Source: Plantago ovata (Eukaryota; Streptophyta; Magnoliopsida; Lamiales; Plantaginaceae). From it: a stretch of DNA of 64,000 nucleotides. The DNA lies in contig CM051458.1 in NCBI GenBank assembly GCA_028274465.1, positions 105,106,855 through 105,170,854 of the forward strand, given 5' to 3'. Made by a program: the position numbers and the translations under genes. Below the pieces are notes generated by a model. It made no database searches and had not been told where the DNA came from. It saw only the letters and a list, made by a program, of their open reading frames with translations. Below, in pieces: positions 23,834-36,194 of the stretch. Numbering within the stretch: position 1 is the stretch's first letter; the number at the start of each line of letters is the position of its first letter.

Positions 23834-23840
23834 TATAAAA
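23834..23840 (+). promoter_or_regulatory. Candidate TATA box of SGT1
   Basis: TATAAAA about 180 bases upstream of the SGT1 ATG, followed by a C/A-rich leader ('cacacacacgg'). Confidence 0.45.
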
Positions 23841-24021
23841 AGAAGACCCTTCACTATTCTTCATCTCTTCCACACCACTAATCTCAATTATTCAACTTCA
23901 AGTCATCGTCTCGACTACTACTCACACACACGGAGAGATCCAATTCGAATCCATAGATAAACCACTCACAAACCTCAATCCTCAATTCTCGAATAACAAA
24001 TCCTTTGCCCTTAATCCGTCA

Positions 24022-27000
24022 ATGGCGTCTTCCGATCTGGAAACCAAGGCCAAAGAGGCTTTCATCGACGACCACTTCGAGCTCGCCGTTGACCTTTATT
24101 CTCAGGCCATTGCCTTAAACCCTAGCAAGGCTGACCTCTATGCTGACCGTGCTCAGGCCAATATCAAGCTTGAAAGCTTCACTGGTAAACTCCTTTTTCT
24201 CAATTTTTTTTAAAAAATAAATAATTGTTAGTGTTGTTGCTTATTTGGATTAGAGTTGTGGCTACGTGGCTGTTGCGGATTGGAACTGTTTTGACTTTGC
24301 TCTAGGTTTACTGAGGTTTTGGAATTGAGATATTAGCCCTAGGTTTTGTAGAGGTGGCTTATGATTGTGATTATGTCGTGCCGGTTACATGTGGCGCTGT
24401 TGATCGGATGTAGTTGGTTTGTTTTCGTTTTACATTTGCTAGATAGGTTTGGCAGGGATGGTTTAGTGTAAATTTGGATTTGAAGATGTTAATTCATTAA
24501 CTTCATATGATAGTGTTGCTTAGATGAGGCTGACTACATTTATTTATCTGTTGTGGATGGTTTTTTAACGCTGTTGGCCTATGGTTTTAAAGAGTTTTTT
24601 GTAGCTGAGATTTATAGGGCTTCTAGGTATTGGTTACTTGATGTGAATACGATTTAGAGCCTTTTTGCATGCTTATGATTGTTCAAGAGCGTGATGTTAA
24701 TAGGATTTAGAGCCTGTTTGCATGCTTGTGATTATTCAAAACTGGTCCGTTTTCATCCTTTTAGCTTTTTTTTTATAAAAGCTAGTTAGTAGTGCTTTTG
24801 TTTATGTTTTCTGCTTGAGGTTTGTTTTTTATTCTGCTATGAAGAAACAATAAGCAGTTGCATACAACACCCAATTAGCTGTTTGTTCAGGGTTATGTAT
24901 AATAAAAGGAGCATGTTGAGCCATAGTCCTCGGGAAATATTTTTAGCTAATTGGGATTTATTAGAAGAAAAAACTTGGATCAGATATGTTTTTGGTTATA
25001 AGAAAACATTCACTTGTTCAATTTACATGATATGAGCTTATATGAGGCCATTTGGTGTTATTTCTTCTGCAGAACCATTTGTGTTGATGAGTTTTTGGTC
25101 ATTCTGTTTTATTTAGAGATAGCTTATGCTTATTGAGCTAATATGTATCACCTGCAAAGTCAATTGTTTTGATGGCGGTGTTTAGCTCTTAATGTTTTTG
25201 TTTATTATGTTTTTGCAGATGCTGTTGCTGATGCGAATAAGGCAATCGAGTTGGACCCTTCCATGGGGAAAGCATACTACCGGAAAGGGTGAGTTGAAAT
25301 TTTATTAATTCTCTCTTTTTAAGCTACTTTGGGCTGCACAGGTCTTTCTTGAAACTTGGGGAGGGAATTATGTTAGTTGATTATAAGAGATTCAATAGTG
25401 TTACTATGTTGGATTTGTAAAGAAAGCTGATATGATTGGGTCATTCATTCAGTGTGGAGTCTGGTTCCTTCCGTTATTAATTAAAAAATTGTACTGCTTA
25501 TGCAGCTTAGCATGCATGAAACTTGAAGAATATGAGACTGCTAAGACAGCTTTGGAGACTGGTTCGTCTTTAGCACCTGGAGATTCCAGGTTTACTAAAT
25601 TGATCAAAGAATGTGACCAGAAAATAGCAGGTGAGTTGATTTTCTAATATGTTAATGATAGGCTGCATGTGAAGCTTTTTTATAATCATCTTTATTTTGA
25701 CTCTAAAGTTCCAACGGTTCATTCGTTATCCCCTTTTTTGTTTCTTAGTATGTCAATGTGATGATATAGCCATATTGTGTAGCACTACTTTAAATAACAT
25801 GTTGCTAATTTCAGAAGAAGCTGAGGAGCTGTCCCCACAAGTAGCTGCTAATTCTACTCCACAAGTGCCTGCTCCAAGTAACTTGCAGTCAGCTAAAGTT
25901 ACTCCTATCCCAGAAACAACTGCGCCACCTGCCAAACCAAAATACAGGTATGTACATGTAATATTTGGTGTGAGCTACGAGTTTGAAATCTGCGAAGGAT
26001 CTTTGATCAATATAGTATTGGACAGTACTGTGTTTTTGTGATAAGAAGAAAGTTGATGGTCCAGACTTCATAACCAAGCTTCATGTCATTGATTCATTTT
26101 TATTCCTTGAATTCATTGCAGGCATGAATTTTATCAGAAACCAGAGGAAGTAGTAGTGACAATATTTGCGAAGGGTGTTCCTTCAAATTGCGTTGTGGTT
26201 GACTTCGGTGAACAAATAATAAGTGTTACCATTGAGGTCCCTGGTGAAGAAGCATATCATTTCCAACCCCGGTTATTTGGAAAGGTAATTTATAAATGCA
26301 AGCCCTTTTAAGTTATGATAGTGCTTTTCTGATGCAAGACATCAAGTAAAGGTTTAATTTGAAACTTTGAATGATCTTCTGTACACATTGCTTATGGTCT
26401 TGGCTTCTCTTTGATGTCGAACAGATTGTTCCTGAAAAATGCCGATACGATGTCATGTCTACCAAAATTGAGATTCGACTTGCCAAAGAAGATGCAGTTC
26501 AGTGGACATCTCTTGAATTTAGCAGGGCAGCTGCAGTTGTACAAAAAGCTGTTGTACCATCTGGTAATTCTTGGAAATTCCTTTCTCAAAATCATTTTAT
26601 GGTGTTATCTCATTTGGCATTCAACTGACATTACATTCTGTGCTACATTTAACAGGCAGCCAGAAACCCTCTTATCCTTCCTCCAAGCCTAAACGAGTAG
26701 ATTGGGATAAACTGGAAGCTCAAGTGAAGAAGGAGGTATATATTTTTCCTTCTCTCTTTTTTTCTTCCCGAGAATGTCTTGACACTAAGTCATATAGTGG
26801 GCATTCATTAATCTCATTGCCTGCTGGTCCTTCGTATTTCAGGAAAAGGAAGAGAAACTGGATGGTGATGCTGCTTTGAACAAATTTTTCCAAGACATAT
26901 ATGGAAATGCTGATGAGGACATGAGACGAGCCATGAGCAAATCTTTTGTAAGTCCTACTTATCTTTCAAACGAAATATAGCTCCTTTGGGATTCTGCTTA

Positions 27001-27487
27001 CTTGGTATAATGGGATATTATATCATAAAAAGCTGTTGTTTTTGTTTGATACATTAGAATTAGATATGCCATAGTTGCTTCCTTACTTTTTAGCATTCTT
27101 CATAACGCAATCCACATCTCATGCTGTCTTGCTGCCCTTTGAATATGCAAAGTTGCAAAATGTTCTTATGCATTTACATAGTAATTTGCCCCTTTGAAAA
27201 AGTAGCAATAGATTGCATCGTGCAAGTGTTTGATGCTTGGGCCACTCATGGGTATATGTATATTGGACACTTGCAAGTTGCAACATGTTGGGTGGTTTGT
27301 AATGTACATAGTCGTTTTTACTTTGATTGTTTACTTGTGCTTTGCATAGGCCACTAACTACTAAATCCATTTACAACAGGTGGAGTCAAATGGAACAGTG
27401 CTGTCAACTAACTGGAAAGAAGTGGGCGGGAAGAAGGTCGAGGGAAGTCCACCGGATGGGATGGAGATGAAGAAGTGGGAGTACTGA
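24022..27487 (+). CDS. SGT1: SGT1, co-chaperone of HSP90 and SCF/NLR regulator
   Basis: Nine exons: 24022-24184, 25219-25288, 25506-25630, 25815-25947, 26122-26284, 26425-26563, 26656-26735, 26843-26947 and 27380-27487; phases fit throughout and give 361 residues, normal for plant SGT1. Domains in order: TPR repeats (about 2-119), a variable Pro/Thr linker (120-160), the CS domain (about 163-250, [19 protein letters not shown]), and the SGS domain (276-361, with [20 protein letters not shown] and the end [14 protein letters not shown]...MKKWEY). In plants SGT1 works with HSP90 and RAR1 to stabilise NLR immune receptors and also touches SKP1/SCF complexes; it is cytosolic and nuclear. A broken copy of exons 5-6 and neighbouring introns lies at 35489-36190. 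Confidence 0.98.
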
Positions 27488-28566
27488 GTCTCAGATAAAA
27501 CCTCTTTTGTCTTTGCTGTTAATCTCCGGAAGTTAGGGATGTCTAGTTTTGGTTTAATTTATTCAAACTTTTGTTTTGTTTTGGTTTTGTTCATTTTGAC
27601 TACAACTATTATAAAAACTTGGAAATTCAAATGTCGGAAGTGTATTTACTTCGATATTGTAAGATAGTCTAAAAACTACATGCAGTGTTTTGCACTTTTG
27701 GTAGAAGGTTGGCTTTCTTGTTATGACTGTTCTTTTACCCTGTTTTGACAGTTTTGTCACCTTCTCCATTTGAGATGGGTAACAATTACAAGCTGTGTTG
27801 CCTGTAGCTTGTATTATTGTGCAAGACTGAATAACTGAAATAGAGAAGAATATGAAGTATGAATCATAACTTCTATGAAAAAACTAGGACTTCACTTGGA
27901 GAAAGTTAGAAACTTTAGCATATAACTCCAGTTCTTTGCCAGATTATAGCTTCACTGGAGTTCGAATAGTATATTGTTTTAGTATACTTTTAGTACACAT
28001 ATAATGGATTGCTAACCCGGGATTAGGGGTGTTTAACTAGCTAAGTCGATTTACCGTGCAAGTTTACGAGCTATTCACGAGTGTTAAGTTAACATAAAAA
28101 TTATATATTTAGCTTAACAAAGATATTTAATATTTTTCATAAATAAACAATTTTTCAACATTAATATTTGCTTGACTTGTTAAATAGAAAATATATACCC
28201 ACAAGTATTATGTGTTTACAAGATTGTACATGAGTTGATCACGATCAACCTCGGGTCGAGTTTTTATCGAACTTTCTCACAGATTGAACAAGGTTAGTTG
28301 ATTAATTCGTTATAATCCTTACCCTCGACCCCACCTTGCTCATTTTCATATTTGAAAGCCAAAAAAAGAAAAGAAATCCAAGGGTACAAACGACGTCGTA
28401 ATATCACTTCACAGTTCACACGCCCCAATTCAATTCACTGAAAATCTGAAATCACCTCGAAAATATAAACACAGTGAAATCTTCCATCTCACTTCTCAAC
28501 GATCTGAAGCTTTGATCGGAAAATTCTCAGAGAAAAACTCCAACATCAGAACCGAATAAGAGAAGG
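27488..28566. other. Intergenic between SGT1 and TRAPPC1
   Basis: SGT1 3' UTR/terminator in the first 350 bases, then AT-rich sequence. The 100 bases before 28567 are a C/A-rich leader for TRAPPC1. No gene or clear repeat seen. Confidence 0.55.
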
Positions 28567-30801
28567 ATGCAGTTCTTCGGAGGATCAGAAGTGATCAGTC
28601 CGTCTCCACCAGTACCAACAGCATTCGGAAACAATGCTCACATGCTCTACATCTTCAATCGTAATGGTGTCTGTTTGCTTTACCGTGAATGGAATCGACC
28701 CCTGAAAACCCTAAGCTCGCACCAAGATCACAAGCTCATGTTTGGTTTGCTCTTTTCTCTCAAGTCATTGACCACTAAAATGGATCCCACCAGGTGTTCG
28801 ATCTAATGCCCCTCTGAATATTTCATTTATTTATTTATGTTACTGTTTTTTTGGTGACAATGTGTTTTCTTTTTTGTTTAGTGCTGAAAAAGGGAATCTT
28901 GGGGTTCCATTGTTGCCAGGCCAAGGGTGTTCTTTTCACAGCTTTAGAACGAATACTTACAAGCTTAGTTTCATGGAGAGTCCATCGGGTATTAAGGTCG
29001 GTTCGATTACTGTTTCGTTTTGCTCTGTTTTTGTTATTTCTAAGCATTGGGTTTTGGAATTCAATTATGGCATGTTGATTGTGGTGCTGTTTATAAAGCG
29101 TGGATACTTCTGGTCGAGTTAATGCGTGTACTGTATTACATTTGAGTTTTTTGCTAGTTATAACCATAAGTCATGAGTCTTCGTGTTAGGGATAGTTTAG
29201 AATCAGATGGGAACATATTTAGCTAGGACATAAATTATCATTGAAACCACGTTGGAATTGTGGAAATACTTGTTTTGCAGCATTGGGTTTTGGTATTCAA
29301 TTGTAGCATGTTGATTGTGGTAAAGATTATGAAGCACGTAGAAGTTATCGATGAAAATCAGAAGTTTATAAAGCATGGATAGTTTTGGTTGAGTCAATGT
29401 GTGTATTACATGTGAGTTTTTTTCATGTTATAAGTTTTAGCCATAAGGTATGAGTCTGCTCATTAAGCATAGCTTAGAGTCAGATGGAAACAACTCAACT
29501 TAAGCTATCTAACATCATTGTCCTTTCGGTGACCTGTTCACTGTGACTATCCTTGTTAACCACTATAGTAACACCAGATATCCATAGCATTTTTCCCTCG
29601 GATGAAGTCTTGTGAGTCTTGAACATTTAGGTCTGAGCAGAAAACTAGGACCTGATTAGCAAGGCATACCGCTTTTGTCCACAGTTAGACTGAAGGAGAT
29701 TTCCTCTCTGTTCAACTTAAGCACAGATGAGGTGTATACTCAGAATCTGGAAACATGTGTATATTGTGTCTTCTACTTGTCATTTCTAAATCAAGAGTTT
29801 GTGTGCTTTCTTTATTTTTCTGCAAAGATCCATCCATGAGGCATTGAAGGTTCTTATCTGACCTATAATAGAGGCAGACTGTTATCAACTGTTTCACGAC
29901 TTATTGGATGATGAGTTATGAATGTTCCTTGTTTATTTTAACTTCTCATTTTTCAATATGACATTTCAATTTGTTCTCAAGAAAATGTTTGGGTTGTTCT
30001 GCAGATCATCCTTGTCACCCACCCCAGGACTGGTGATCTGAGAGATTCGCTGAAATACATATATAACTTGTATGTTGAGTATGTTGTCAAGAATCCGCTA
30101 TACTCCCCAGGGAATCCCATCAGGTAAGAGATCTCCTTTTTCCCTTCAACGTATAATAATGTATTAGATGGTGATAAGTTCTCATGTTCTACACACTACA
30201 CATCAGATTACTTCTCATTGGGGTTTTCACCACATAAAGTATGAAAGAGGAAAAGATGAAGGAGCATTCCCCCCCTCCAGTAACTGAGATCTCCTCAGAA
30301 GAAACAAGTCCTTGAATTGGCAATATTTTGCTATTGCCCACTGATAATGTTCTCTTACGAGATTGATAGTTGAAAACCATATAATTTTAAAATTGTATTT
30401 TATTACCAAAGCTTGTTTCCCAAATATGATAAAAATGATTTGACAATTATTATATATAACCATACCAACACCATAGAAATTCATAATATAATTTTCTGCA
30501 CCCCACCTCAAGTGTAAATATAGTTCTTTAATTACAATTTGATCCCCTAGTCCAATTTATTACCGTCTGACATTCAAACTCAAATTGAACTTAATCACAT
30601 TGTACTTGTTGAAAACGGATCATATGTAGACATGCTATCCCTGTGGCATGTGTAAATGAATTAAAATTTGTCCCTGTTGGTAGTATTTTTTTGATTCTGA
30701 TGGTCAGCGTTTTTATATTGCTAAGTATTTGACCTTGTTGTCTGTGCAGTTACGAGCTATTCAACACAACAGTTGATCAATATGTTAGAGGCCTTGGCTA
30801 A
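28567..30801 (+). CDS. TRAPPC1: Trafficking protein particle complex subunit 1 (BET5)
   Basis: Core subunit of the TRAPP tethering complexes, which act in ER-Golgi and Golgi traffic as Rab GTPase exchange factors. Four exons, 28567-28793, 28882-28996, 30005-30123 and 30750-30801, join in frame to 170 residues, the usual plant length. The longin/SNARE-like fold signature is clear: NNAHMLYIFNRNGVCLLYRE, DHKLMFGLLFSLKSL, LPGQGCSFHSFRTNTYKLSF, SPSGIKIILVTHPRTGDLR and YVEYVVKNPLYSPG. This is the only intact copy; the following 20 kb hold at least five decayed fragments, so it is probably the source of a series of local duplications. Confidence 0.97.
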
Positions 30802-32183
30802 TCAGACATGGCACTGGCTCAATTTAGGATCCGTTCAAGTTTCAACACGACCTGTATCTACTCGCGTAGACTGAATGTGATTCAGCCAGATAAACAGAGA
30901 TAAAAGCTTCATATTTTGGTTAGATTCAAGTATTGTCGTTTATGTTTAGTTTTGCTTCTAAACCTTTGTAGGTCGCTGTTTGTATACTTTGTGCTTCTGT
31001 GAATCGGATTCTTGGAAAATTTCAGTTTAAATTGTCCGTGATTGGATTCATTGACTACTGTTCATACTTCATACAGTTCCTGTTTCCATATAATATTTGT
31101 CATTTAATTGATGTTTATTTGCATTACTTTGAACCTGTTGTTGGTTTACATTACTGGAGTAATGATCAGAAAAGCCATGAAACCTTGTATATTCTTTTGA
31201 TGCTATGGTGTTGCCTGTAATGAGTTCATCAGTGAGGTTCGTTCCAATAATAAGACTGGAGAACCTATTCCCACAGTTTCTTCCTTGTCCGTAAGAGGGC
31301 AATGGGTCTAGGATCGGATAATCAGATTCGTTCTAAATCTAGTACCTCAAAAACATCACAACAAACAATAGACTTTGATATAACTTTGATATAAATCTGG
31401 GATTCATGATGAACAAGATAGCCTTCCAGTTAGCCGCCATTTTCCTGGAGAAGCAATGAGTTGTGCGCCACAGTATTCGATCTATTTATGATTGTAATAT
31501 TTCCCTGGAAGGACAATGTCTTGTAAATAGTATATACATTTCCCTGGAAGTATTATAAGTTCAATGTCACGTAAATAGTACGTTTGGAACTCAACTTCTA
31601 AAACCATACTTATGTGTGGAATTTGACCTTAAAAGCATATTTATGTGTGGAATTTGAAGCAATAAAACAAAAATGAGACAACTTGAGAGTGATTGTGCTG
31701 AATAGAAGACATCAAATTTGATTGAATTTTCAAAACAGAGTGCTCTGTTACAGAATATCTGATGCGACACGTTCAGGGCTTATTTTCCAGGAGCATAGTC
31801 TTGACCATAACTCTCCCAAGGTAAAAACTGAGTTGGTTGTATCGTAACTAACTTATTGACAGCTGCTCTGTTTGCCTGGAAAATTTATTACAGCTAAAAT
31901 TAGTACGTAGAACGGATAGAAAAGAAGTAATTATATACGACAAAAAGACAGGTTTACACCAATTACACTGTGTTTCCAGGAGTATTTACTTGACGCAATA
32001 CATTCGGAGCTCATTTTGTAATCTGATGATAAGGAATATATGAACTCTTGGAATGTATGGCTCTGATTCTAATCAGTTCTTTTTCTAACTTAACTTCCAA
32101 ATGCATAGACTTGGCTTCCAAAAGATAAATGCTTGCTTGGCTGAGGAATTTTCATGAGACAATATTATTCATATTAGCCTTAC
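30802..32183. other. Intergenic between TRAPPC1 and RLP1
   Basis: First 250 bases are TRAPPC1 3' UTR, whose sequence (tggcactggctcaatttagg) reappears near 37880, 45255 and 50390. From about 31540 the DNA is a long upstream region shared with RLP3 (46325-47336), including a 31-bp repeat present in two copies here. Confidence 0.7.
31606..31664. repeat. Two-copy 31-bp repeat upstream of RLP1
   Basis: Two units with core tatgtgtggaatttgac. The matching stretch upstream of RLP3 has about eight units (46394-46637). Confidence 0.85.
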
Positions 32184-32190
32184 TATAAAA
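32184..32190 (+). promoter_or_regulatory. Candidate TATA box of RLP1
   Basis: ttactataaaagca, 127 bases before the RLP1 start; the same core occurs before RLP3, so it was kept through the duplication. Confidence 0.6.
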
Positions 32191-32316
32191 GCATCTATGA
32201 TATATCATAACTACACACCAAACACAATACCAAAACAAAAAGAAGAACTACATACCATAAAATCCTCAATTTTCTCAAGTTTCATTCTATAATTTGTCTT
32301 GGATATTCAGTTCACT

Positions 32317-35001
32317 ATGGGGAAAAATTCTTCCGTCTTTCTCATTTTTACTGTGTTTGTAGTTGCAGAGTTGCTGGTTTGTTGTTTGGGAGAAGAAGCG
32401 AATGCAACTTTTGGTTGTATTTTAAGGGAAAGGAATGCTCTTTTGAGGTTAAAGGCTAGCTTTTCAGATTCTTCCGGCAGATTGTCATCATGGAACGCTA
32501 GCACCGAGTGTTGCGAATGGGAAGGTATCATGTGTGATGAAACATCAGGGCATGTTATTGGTCTTGATCTCCAGAACCAGAGGTATGGTCACGTCTATTC
32601 TCCTTCTTCTACCTACATGTTGCATAGTGAAACACTCGATTCTTCCCTTTTGGTCTTGAAGCATTTGTCTTTTCTAGACCTAAGTGGTAATGATTTTCAC
32701 CTAGCCTCTATCCCCTCATTTCTCGGGTCGATGAACCAAATGCAACATCTCAATCTCTCTTGTTCAAACTTCAGAGGTGTTGTTCCTCATCATCTAGGCA
32801 ATCTTTCATCGCTGAGTGTGCTTGATCTTTCATCGGATTTTCGTGTGGTTGATCATGAACTGATTGTCGATGATTTCATGTGGGTGTCTCGTCTTTCCTT
32901 GCTCAAGCACCTTAATATGAGCCGAGTGGGTCTAAATTTGACGAACGATTTGCTTAAGGTACTCAATATGCTTCCTTTTCTAACAGATTTACGCATGTCA
33001 TATAGTGGACTCGAGAATAGAAACATAGAACATGCTTGTGTAAATTCCACACTTGGACATATTGAGTACCTTGATTTGAGTTATAATTCTTTTCATGGAA
33101 ATCTTCCTTGCTTCCTTGAAAACATGACTTCCTTGAGATATCTGCTTCTTTGGTTGAACAATTATAATTCCTGCGACCAGCTTCACCTAATCAAATCAAC
33201 AAACCTTGTCCACCTTAACCTTAATTTCAACTCACTTGAGTGTAACGCTGATTCAATCTCTGAGTTCATTTTGGATAAACCTCACTTGGAATATCTGTCT
33301 CTCTATAATAATTATTGTGACGGAGATATTTCACTGATTCTACGGAACATATCAAGATATCCCAAATTGGAGTACCTGTATTTATCTTTGAATAATTTCT
33401 ACGGTCAACTGCCAGAAGAGATTGGTGGAATCAGGACACTCAAAGAGCTTGATCTCGGGGGTAACCACATCAGTGGTCCAATTCCCACATCTATTGGTAA
33501 TTTGAGTGCCTTGGAAGGTTTGGATCTCGCCAATAATCAACTCTCTGGTCTCATTCCCTCTTCTCTTGGAAATTTGAGAGCCTTGAAATATTTGGATCTC
33601 TTCAATAATCAACTAACGGGGGAAATTGCCGATTCTTTCTTTGACTTTCTCTCAAATTTAAAATCTCTCTCGATAGACACAAACTCCCTGAAATTTGTAG
33701 CGAGAAGTGATTGGATACCTCCATTTCAACTAGAAATTCTTGACATGGGATCTTGTGAAATCGGAGGTGTGTTTCCACAATGGATTCAGGCACAAAAGGA
33801 GCTTGAATATTTGTCTCTGTCCAACTGTAGCATTTCGGGAGAAATACCTGAATCATTATGTGCAATGAAATCTTTAGAGGTATTAATTCTCGCCGGAAAC
33901 AGTTTATCGGGCAATCTTCCAAAATGTGTGGGGAACTTAAACATTCTACAGGTTCTGGATTTAGCATCAAATCGCCTCTCCGGTGTTATCCCGAACTCCA
34001 TTGGCCGAGCTTACTCATTGGAATGGCTACAGTTGAGCAACAACAGTTTCTCAGGAGAACTTCCTCATGATCTAAGAAATTGCAGTCGGCTAACAGTTTT
34101 AGATGTTCAAGAGAATGCAATTTCTGGGAAACTACCCGAATGGATGGGAAATTACTTGTTAAATTTGAGAGTGCTTCAACTAAGGAGTAATGAGCTGTAC
34201 GACACGATTCCATCTAGTCTCTGTCAACTCTCAAGGCTACAGGTATTAGACCTTGCAATCAATAAGTTCACTGGAAACATTCCACCTTGCATTCACAATT
34301 TCACATCCATGGAGTTTTACAATTCCAACATCGATTCATTAGGAGGGTATGGTTTCCGACTATTCAATGGTTATGATCCGTGTACTCTCCGACTGATGGT
34401 TAAAGGTGCGGAGCTAGATTATTCTGATACACTAAGATATGTAGTATACATGGATCTTTCTAGCAATAATCTGATAGGAGAAATTCCTTTGGAGCTCACC
34501 AGTCTTGCTGCCTTGCTTTTTCTCAACTTGTCGCACAATCATTTGCAAGGTCACATTCCCCGACAAATCAGAGACATGAATAAGTTGGAATCTCTTGATC
34601 TCTCCAGCAACAATCTTTCTGGAAACATTCCTGAGGGCCTTTCTGCATTGACTTTCTTAAGTCGTTTGAACTTGTCGCACAACAAGTTGACAGGAGAGAT
34701 CCCAACTGGGCGTCAGTTGCAAACTCTGGATGACGCTTCGATATACGAAGGCAATCCTGGACTCTGTGGAGGTCCACTGCCAAAGAAATGTCATGAGGAC
34801 AAAGCATCCCCGAATTTGGAAAATCATGATGCTGAAGGCGAAGAAGACAAATCTGAGACGATATGGTTCTGTGGAGTAGTCATAAGTGGATTTGCAACGG
34901 GTTTTTGGGGCGCAATTGGTGTCTTGGTGTTCAAAATTGGCTGGAGACGCGTCTATTTCAAATTCACAGATGAGATCATTGCCAGAATTTTTGGAGCATA
35001 G
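32317..35001 (+). CDS. LRR receptor-like protein RLP1 (EIX2/Cf type, no kinase), full length
   Basis: Intronless gene for an 894-residue cell-surface protein. Order: signal peptide (FLIFTVFVVAELLVCC), LRRNT cap with the Cys-Cys pair (ECCEWEGIMCDE), roughly two dozen extracellular LRRs of the plant LxGxIP type, an island region (about residues 690-720, ending MVKGAELDYSDTLRYV), final LRRs, C-terminal cap (NPGLCGGPLPKKC), an acidic stretch (EGEEDKSE), one transmembrane helix with small residues (GVVISGFATGFWGAIGVLVF), and a short basic tail. Such RLPs sense microbial or apoplastic ligands and signal with SOBIR1/BAK1-type kinases; the ligand here is unknown. Start at 32317 (MGKNSS), matching MGK in the two paralogues, rather than the ATG 18 bases upstream. 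Its 3' flank runs straight into a TRAPPC1 fragment. Confidence 0.95.
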   Translation: MGKNSSVFLIFTVFVVAELLVCCLGEEANATFGCILRERNALLRLKASFSDSSGRLSSWNASTECCEWEGIMCDETSGHVIGLDLQNQRYGHVYSPSSTYMLHSETLDSSLLVLKHLSFLDLSGNDFHLASIPSFLGSMNQMQHLNLSCSNFRGVVPHHLGNLSSLSVLDLSSDFRVVDHELIVDDFMWVSRLSLLKHLNMSRVGLNLTNDLLKVLNMLPFLTDLRMSYSGLENRNIEHACVNSTLGHIEYLDLSYNSFHGNLPCFLENMTSLRYLLLWLNNYNSCDQLHLIKSTNLVHLNLNFNSLECNADSISEFILDKPHLEYLSLYNNYCDGDISLILRNISRYPKLEYLYLSLNNFYGQLPEEIGGIRTLKELDLGGNHISGPIPTSIGNLSALEGLDLANNQLSGLIPSSLGNLRALKYLDLFNNQLTGEIADSFFDFLSNLKSLSIDTNSLKFVARSDWIPPFQLEILDMGSCEIGGVFPQWIQAQKELEYLSLSNCSISGEIPESLCAMKSLEVLILAGNSLSGNLPKCVGNLNILQVLDLASNRLSGVIPNSIGRAYSLEWLQLSNNSFSGELPHDLRNCSRLTVLDVQENAISGKLPEWMGNYLLNLRVLQLRSNELYDTIPSSLCQLSRLQVLDLAINKFTGNIPPCIHNFTSMEFYNSNIDSLGGYGFRLFNGYDPCTLRLMVKGAELDYSDTLRYVVYMDLSSNNLIGEIPLELTSLAALLFLNLSHNHLQGHIPRQIRDMNKLESLDLSSNNLSGNIPEGLSALTFLSRLNLSHNKLTGEIPTGRQLQTLDDASIYEGNPGLCGGPLPKKCHEDKASPNLENHDAEGEEDKSETIWFCGVVISGFATGFWGAIGVLVFKIGWRRVYFKFTDEIIARIFGA

Positions 35002-35155
35002 TAGATATGCTGTCGTTGATGTTGTTTACTTGTTGAGCATGCACCTCACTCTTGAAATTCTCATATTGGTACGTGACTTGTTTTCAACTTTCGACCACTT
35101 AATGGTTATGTTTAATTTTCATTTTGGAATGTAATAATTTTTGTTTCAGTTGTTT
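35002..35155. other. RLP1 3' flank
   Basis: Sequence shared with the 3' flanks of RLP2 and RLP3 (cacctcact.ttg.aattctcat, tggaatgtaataa), marking the end of the duplicated RLP block just before TRAPPC1-derived DNA starts. Confidence 0.7.
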
Positions 35156-35488
35156 TGTGCTGAAAACGGGAATCGTGCTCACATGCTTTACATCTTCGAT
35201 CGGAATGGAGTATGTCCGCTTTACCGTGAATGGGATCGACCCCTCAAAACCCTGAGTTTACAGCAAGATCACAAGCTCATGTTCGGATTGCTCTTTTGTC
35301 TCAAGTACTTGACTACGAAAATGAATCCCACCAGGTGTTCGATCTAATTCCCCTGTGAGAAATTGATTTGTTTATTATGTTACTGTTTTGTTGACAATGT
35401 GTTTTCTTTATTGTTTCAGTGCTGAGAAAGGGAATCTTGGGGTGCCATTGTTTGCAGGCCAAGGCTGTTCTTTTCACAGTTTTTGAAG
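35156..35488 (+). pseudogene. TRAPPC1 fragment B (exon 1 part, intron 1, exon 2 part)
   Basis: 35168-35334 reads GNRAHMLYIFDRNGVCPLYR and DHKLMFGLLFCLKYL, the 3' two-thirds of TRAPPC1 exon 1, with the donor preserved (ccaccag/gtgttc). A shortened intron 1 is followed by the exon 2 start at 35420 (AEKGNLGVPL). The copy then stops in exon 2 and joins SGT1 sequence. The first exon part is preceded by 'ttgtttcag', a possible cryptic acceptor. Confidence 0.85.
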
Positions 35489-36190
35489 TTTGAACCAAAA
35501 TACAGGTATGTACATCAGTACATGTAATATTTGGTGAGTTGTGAGTTTAAAATCTGCAAAAGAGTTATCATCAAATATAGTATTGGACATGTTTTGTAAC
35601 CAAGCTTCATTGCATTCATTGTAGGCATGAGTTTTATCATCATATTTGCGGAGGGGATTCCTTCGAAGTGCGTTGTGGTTGACTTTGGTGAACAAATAAT
35701 AAGTGTTACCATTGATAGGTCCCTGGTGAAGAAGCATATCATTTCCAAACCGGGTTATTTGGAAAGGTAAATTTAAAAACAAGTTATTTATGATTGTGGT
35801 TTTCTGATTGAAGACATCAAGTAAAGGTTTTCCATGAATGTGAAATTTGCTGATGGTTTGAAATTATCCGTACACATTGCTTATGGTTTTGGTTGCTCTT
35901 TTCTGATGGTTCGAAGTTATCCGATATGATGTCATGTCTACAGAATTTGAGATTTGACTTGCCAAGCAGGTGCAGTTCACTGGACATCACCTTAATTTAG
36001 CAGGACAACTGCAGTTGTACAGAAAGTTGTTGTACCATCTGGTAATTCTTGGAAATTTTTTTCTCAAAAACATGTTATAATGGGATAATTACATCATAAA
36101 AAGCTGTTGTATTTGTTTGATATGTTCGAAGTTATATATATTCCATATATAGTTGCTCCCATCCCTTACTTTTTAGCATTCAATCTTTCT
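35489..36190 (+). pseudogene. SGT1 fragment with introns
   Basis: Collinear with SGT1 from the end of exon 4 (aaccaaaatacaggtatgta) through exon 5 and exon 6 with the introns between them, then jumping to part of intron 8 (aaaagctgttgt, catagttgct). Exon 5 copy lacks about 25 bases coding QKPEEVVV and has a small insertion before 'ggtccctggtgaagaagc'. Introns being present shows DNA-level copying, not retroposition. No coding potential. Confidence 0.85.
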
Positions 36191-36194
36191 TTTA

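Larger units (their letters stand above)
22493..24021. other. Intergenic between PMEI-like copy 3 and SGT1
   Basis: AT-rich, with 'aactaaa/gaactgaa' simple sequence and a fourfold minisatellite (23208-23412). A candidate TATA box for SGT1 is at 23834-23840. No gene. Confidence 0.55.

Noticed and set aside
33602-33970. Minus-strand frame of 122 codons opposite RLP1, with a similar one opposite RLP3 (48010-48498)
   Set aside because: Antisense shadow of conserved LRR codons; presence in both paralogues follows from their homology.
32317-35001. LRR receptor kinase
   Set aside because: After the membrane helix only about 17 residues remain; no kinase domain follows.
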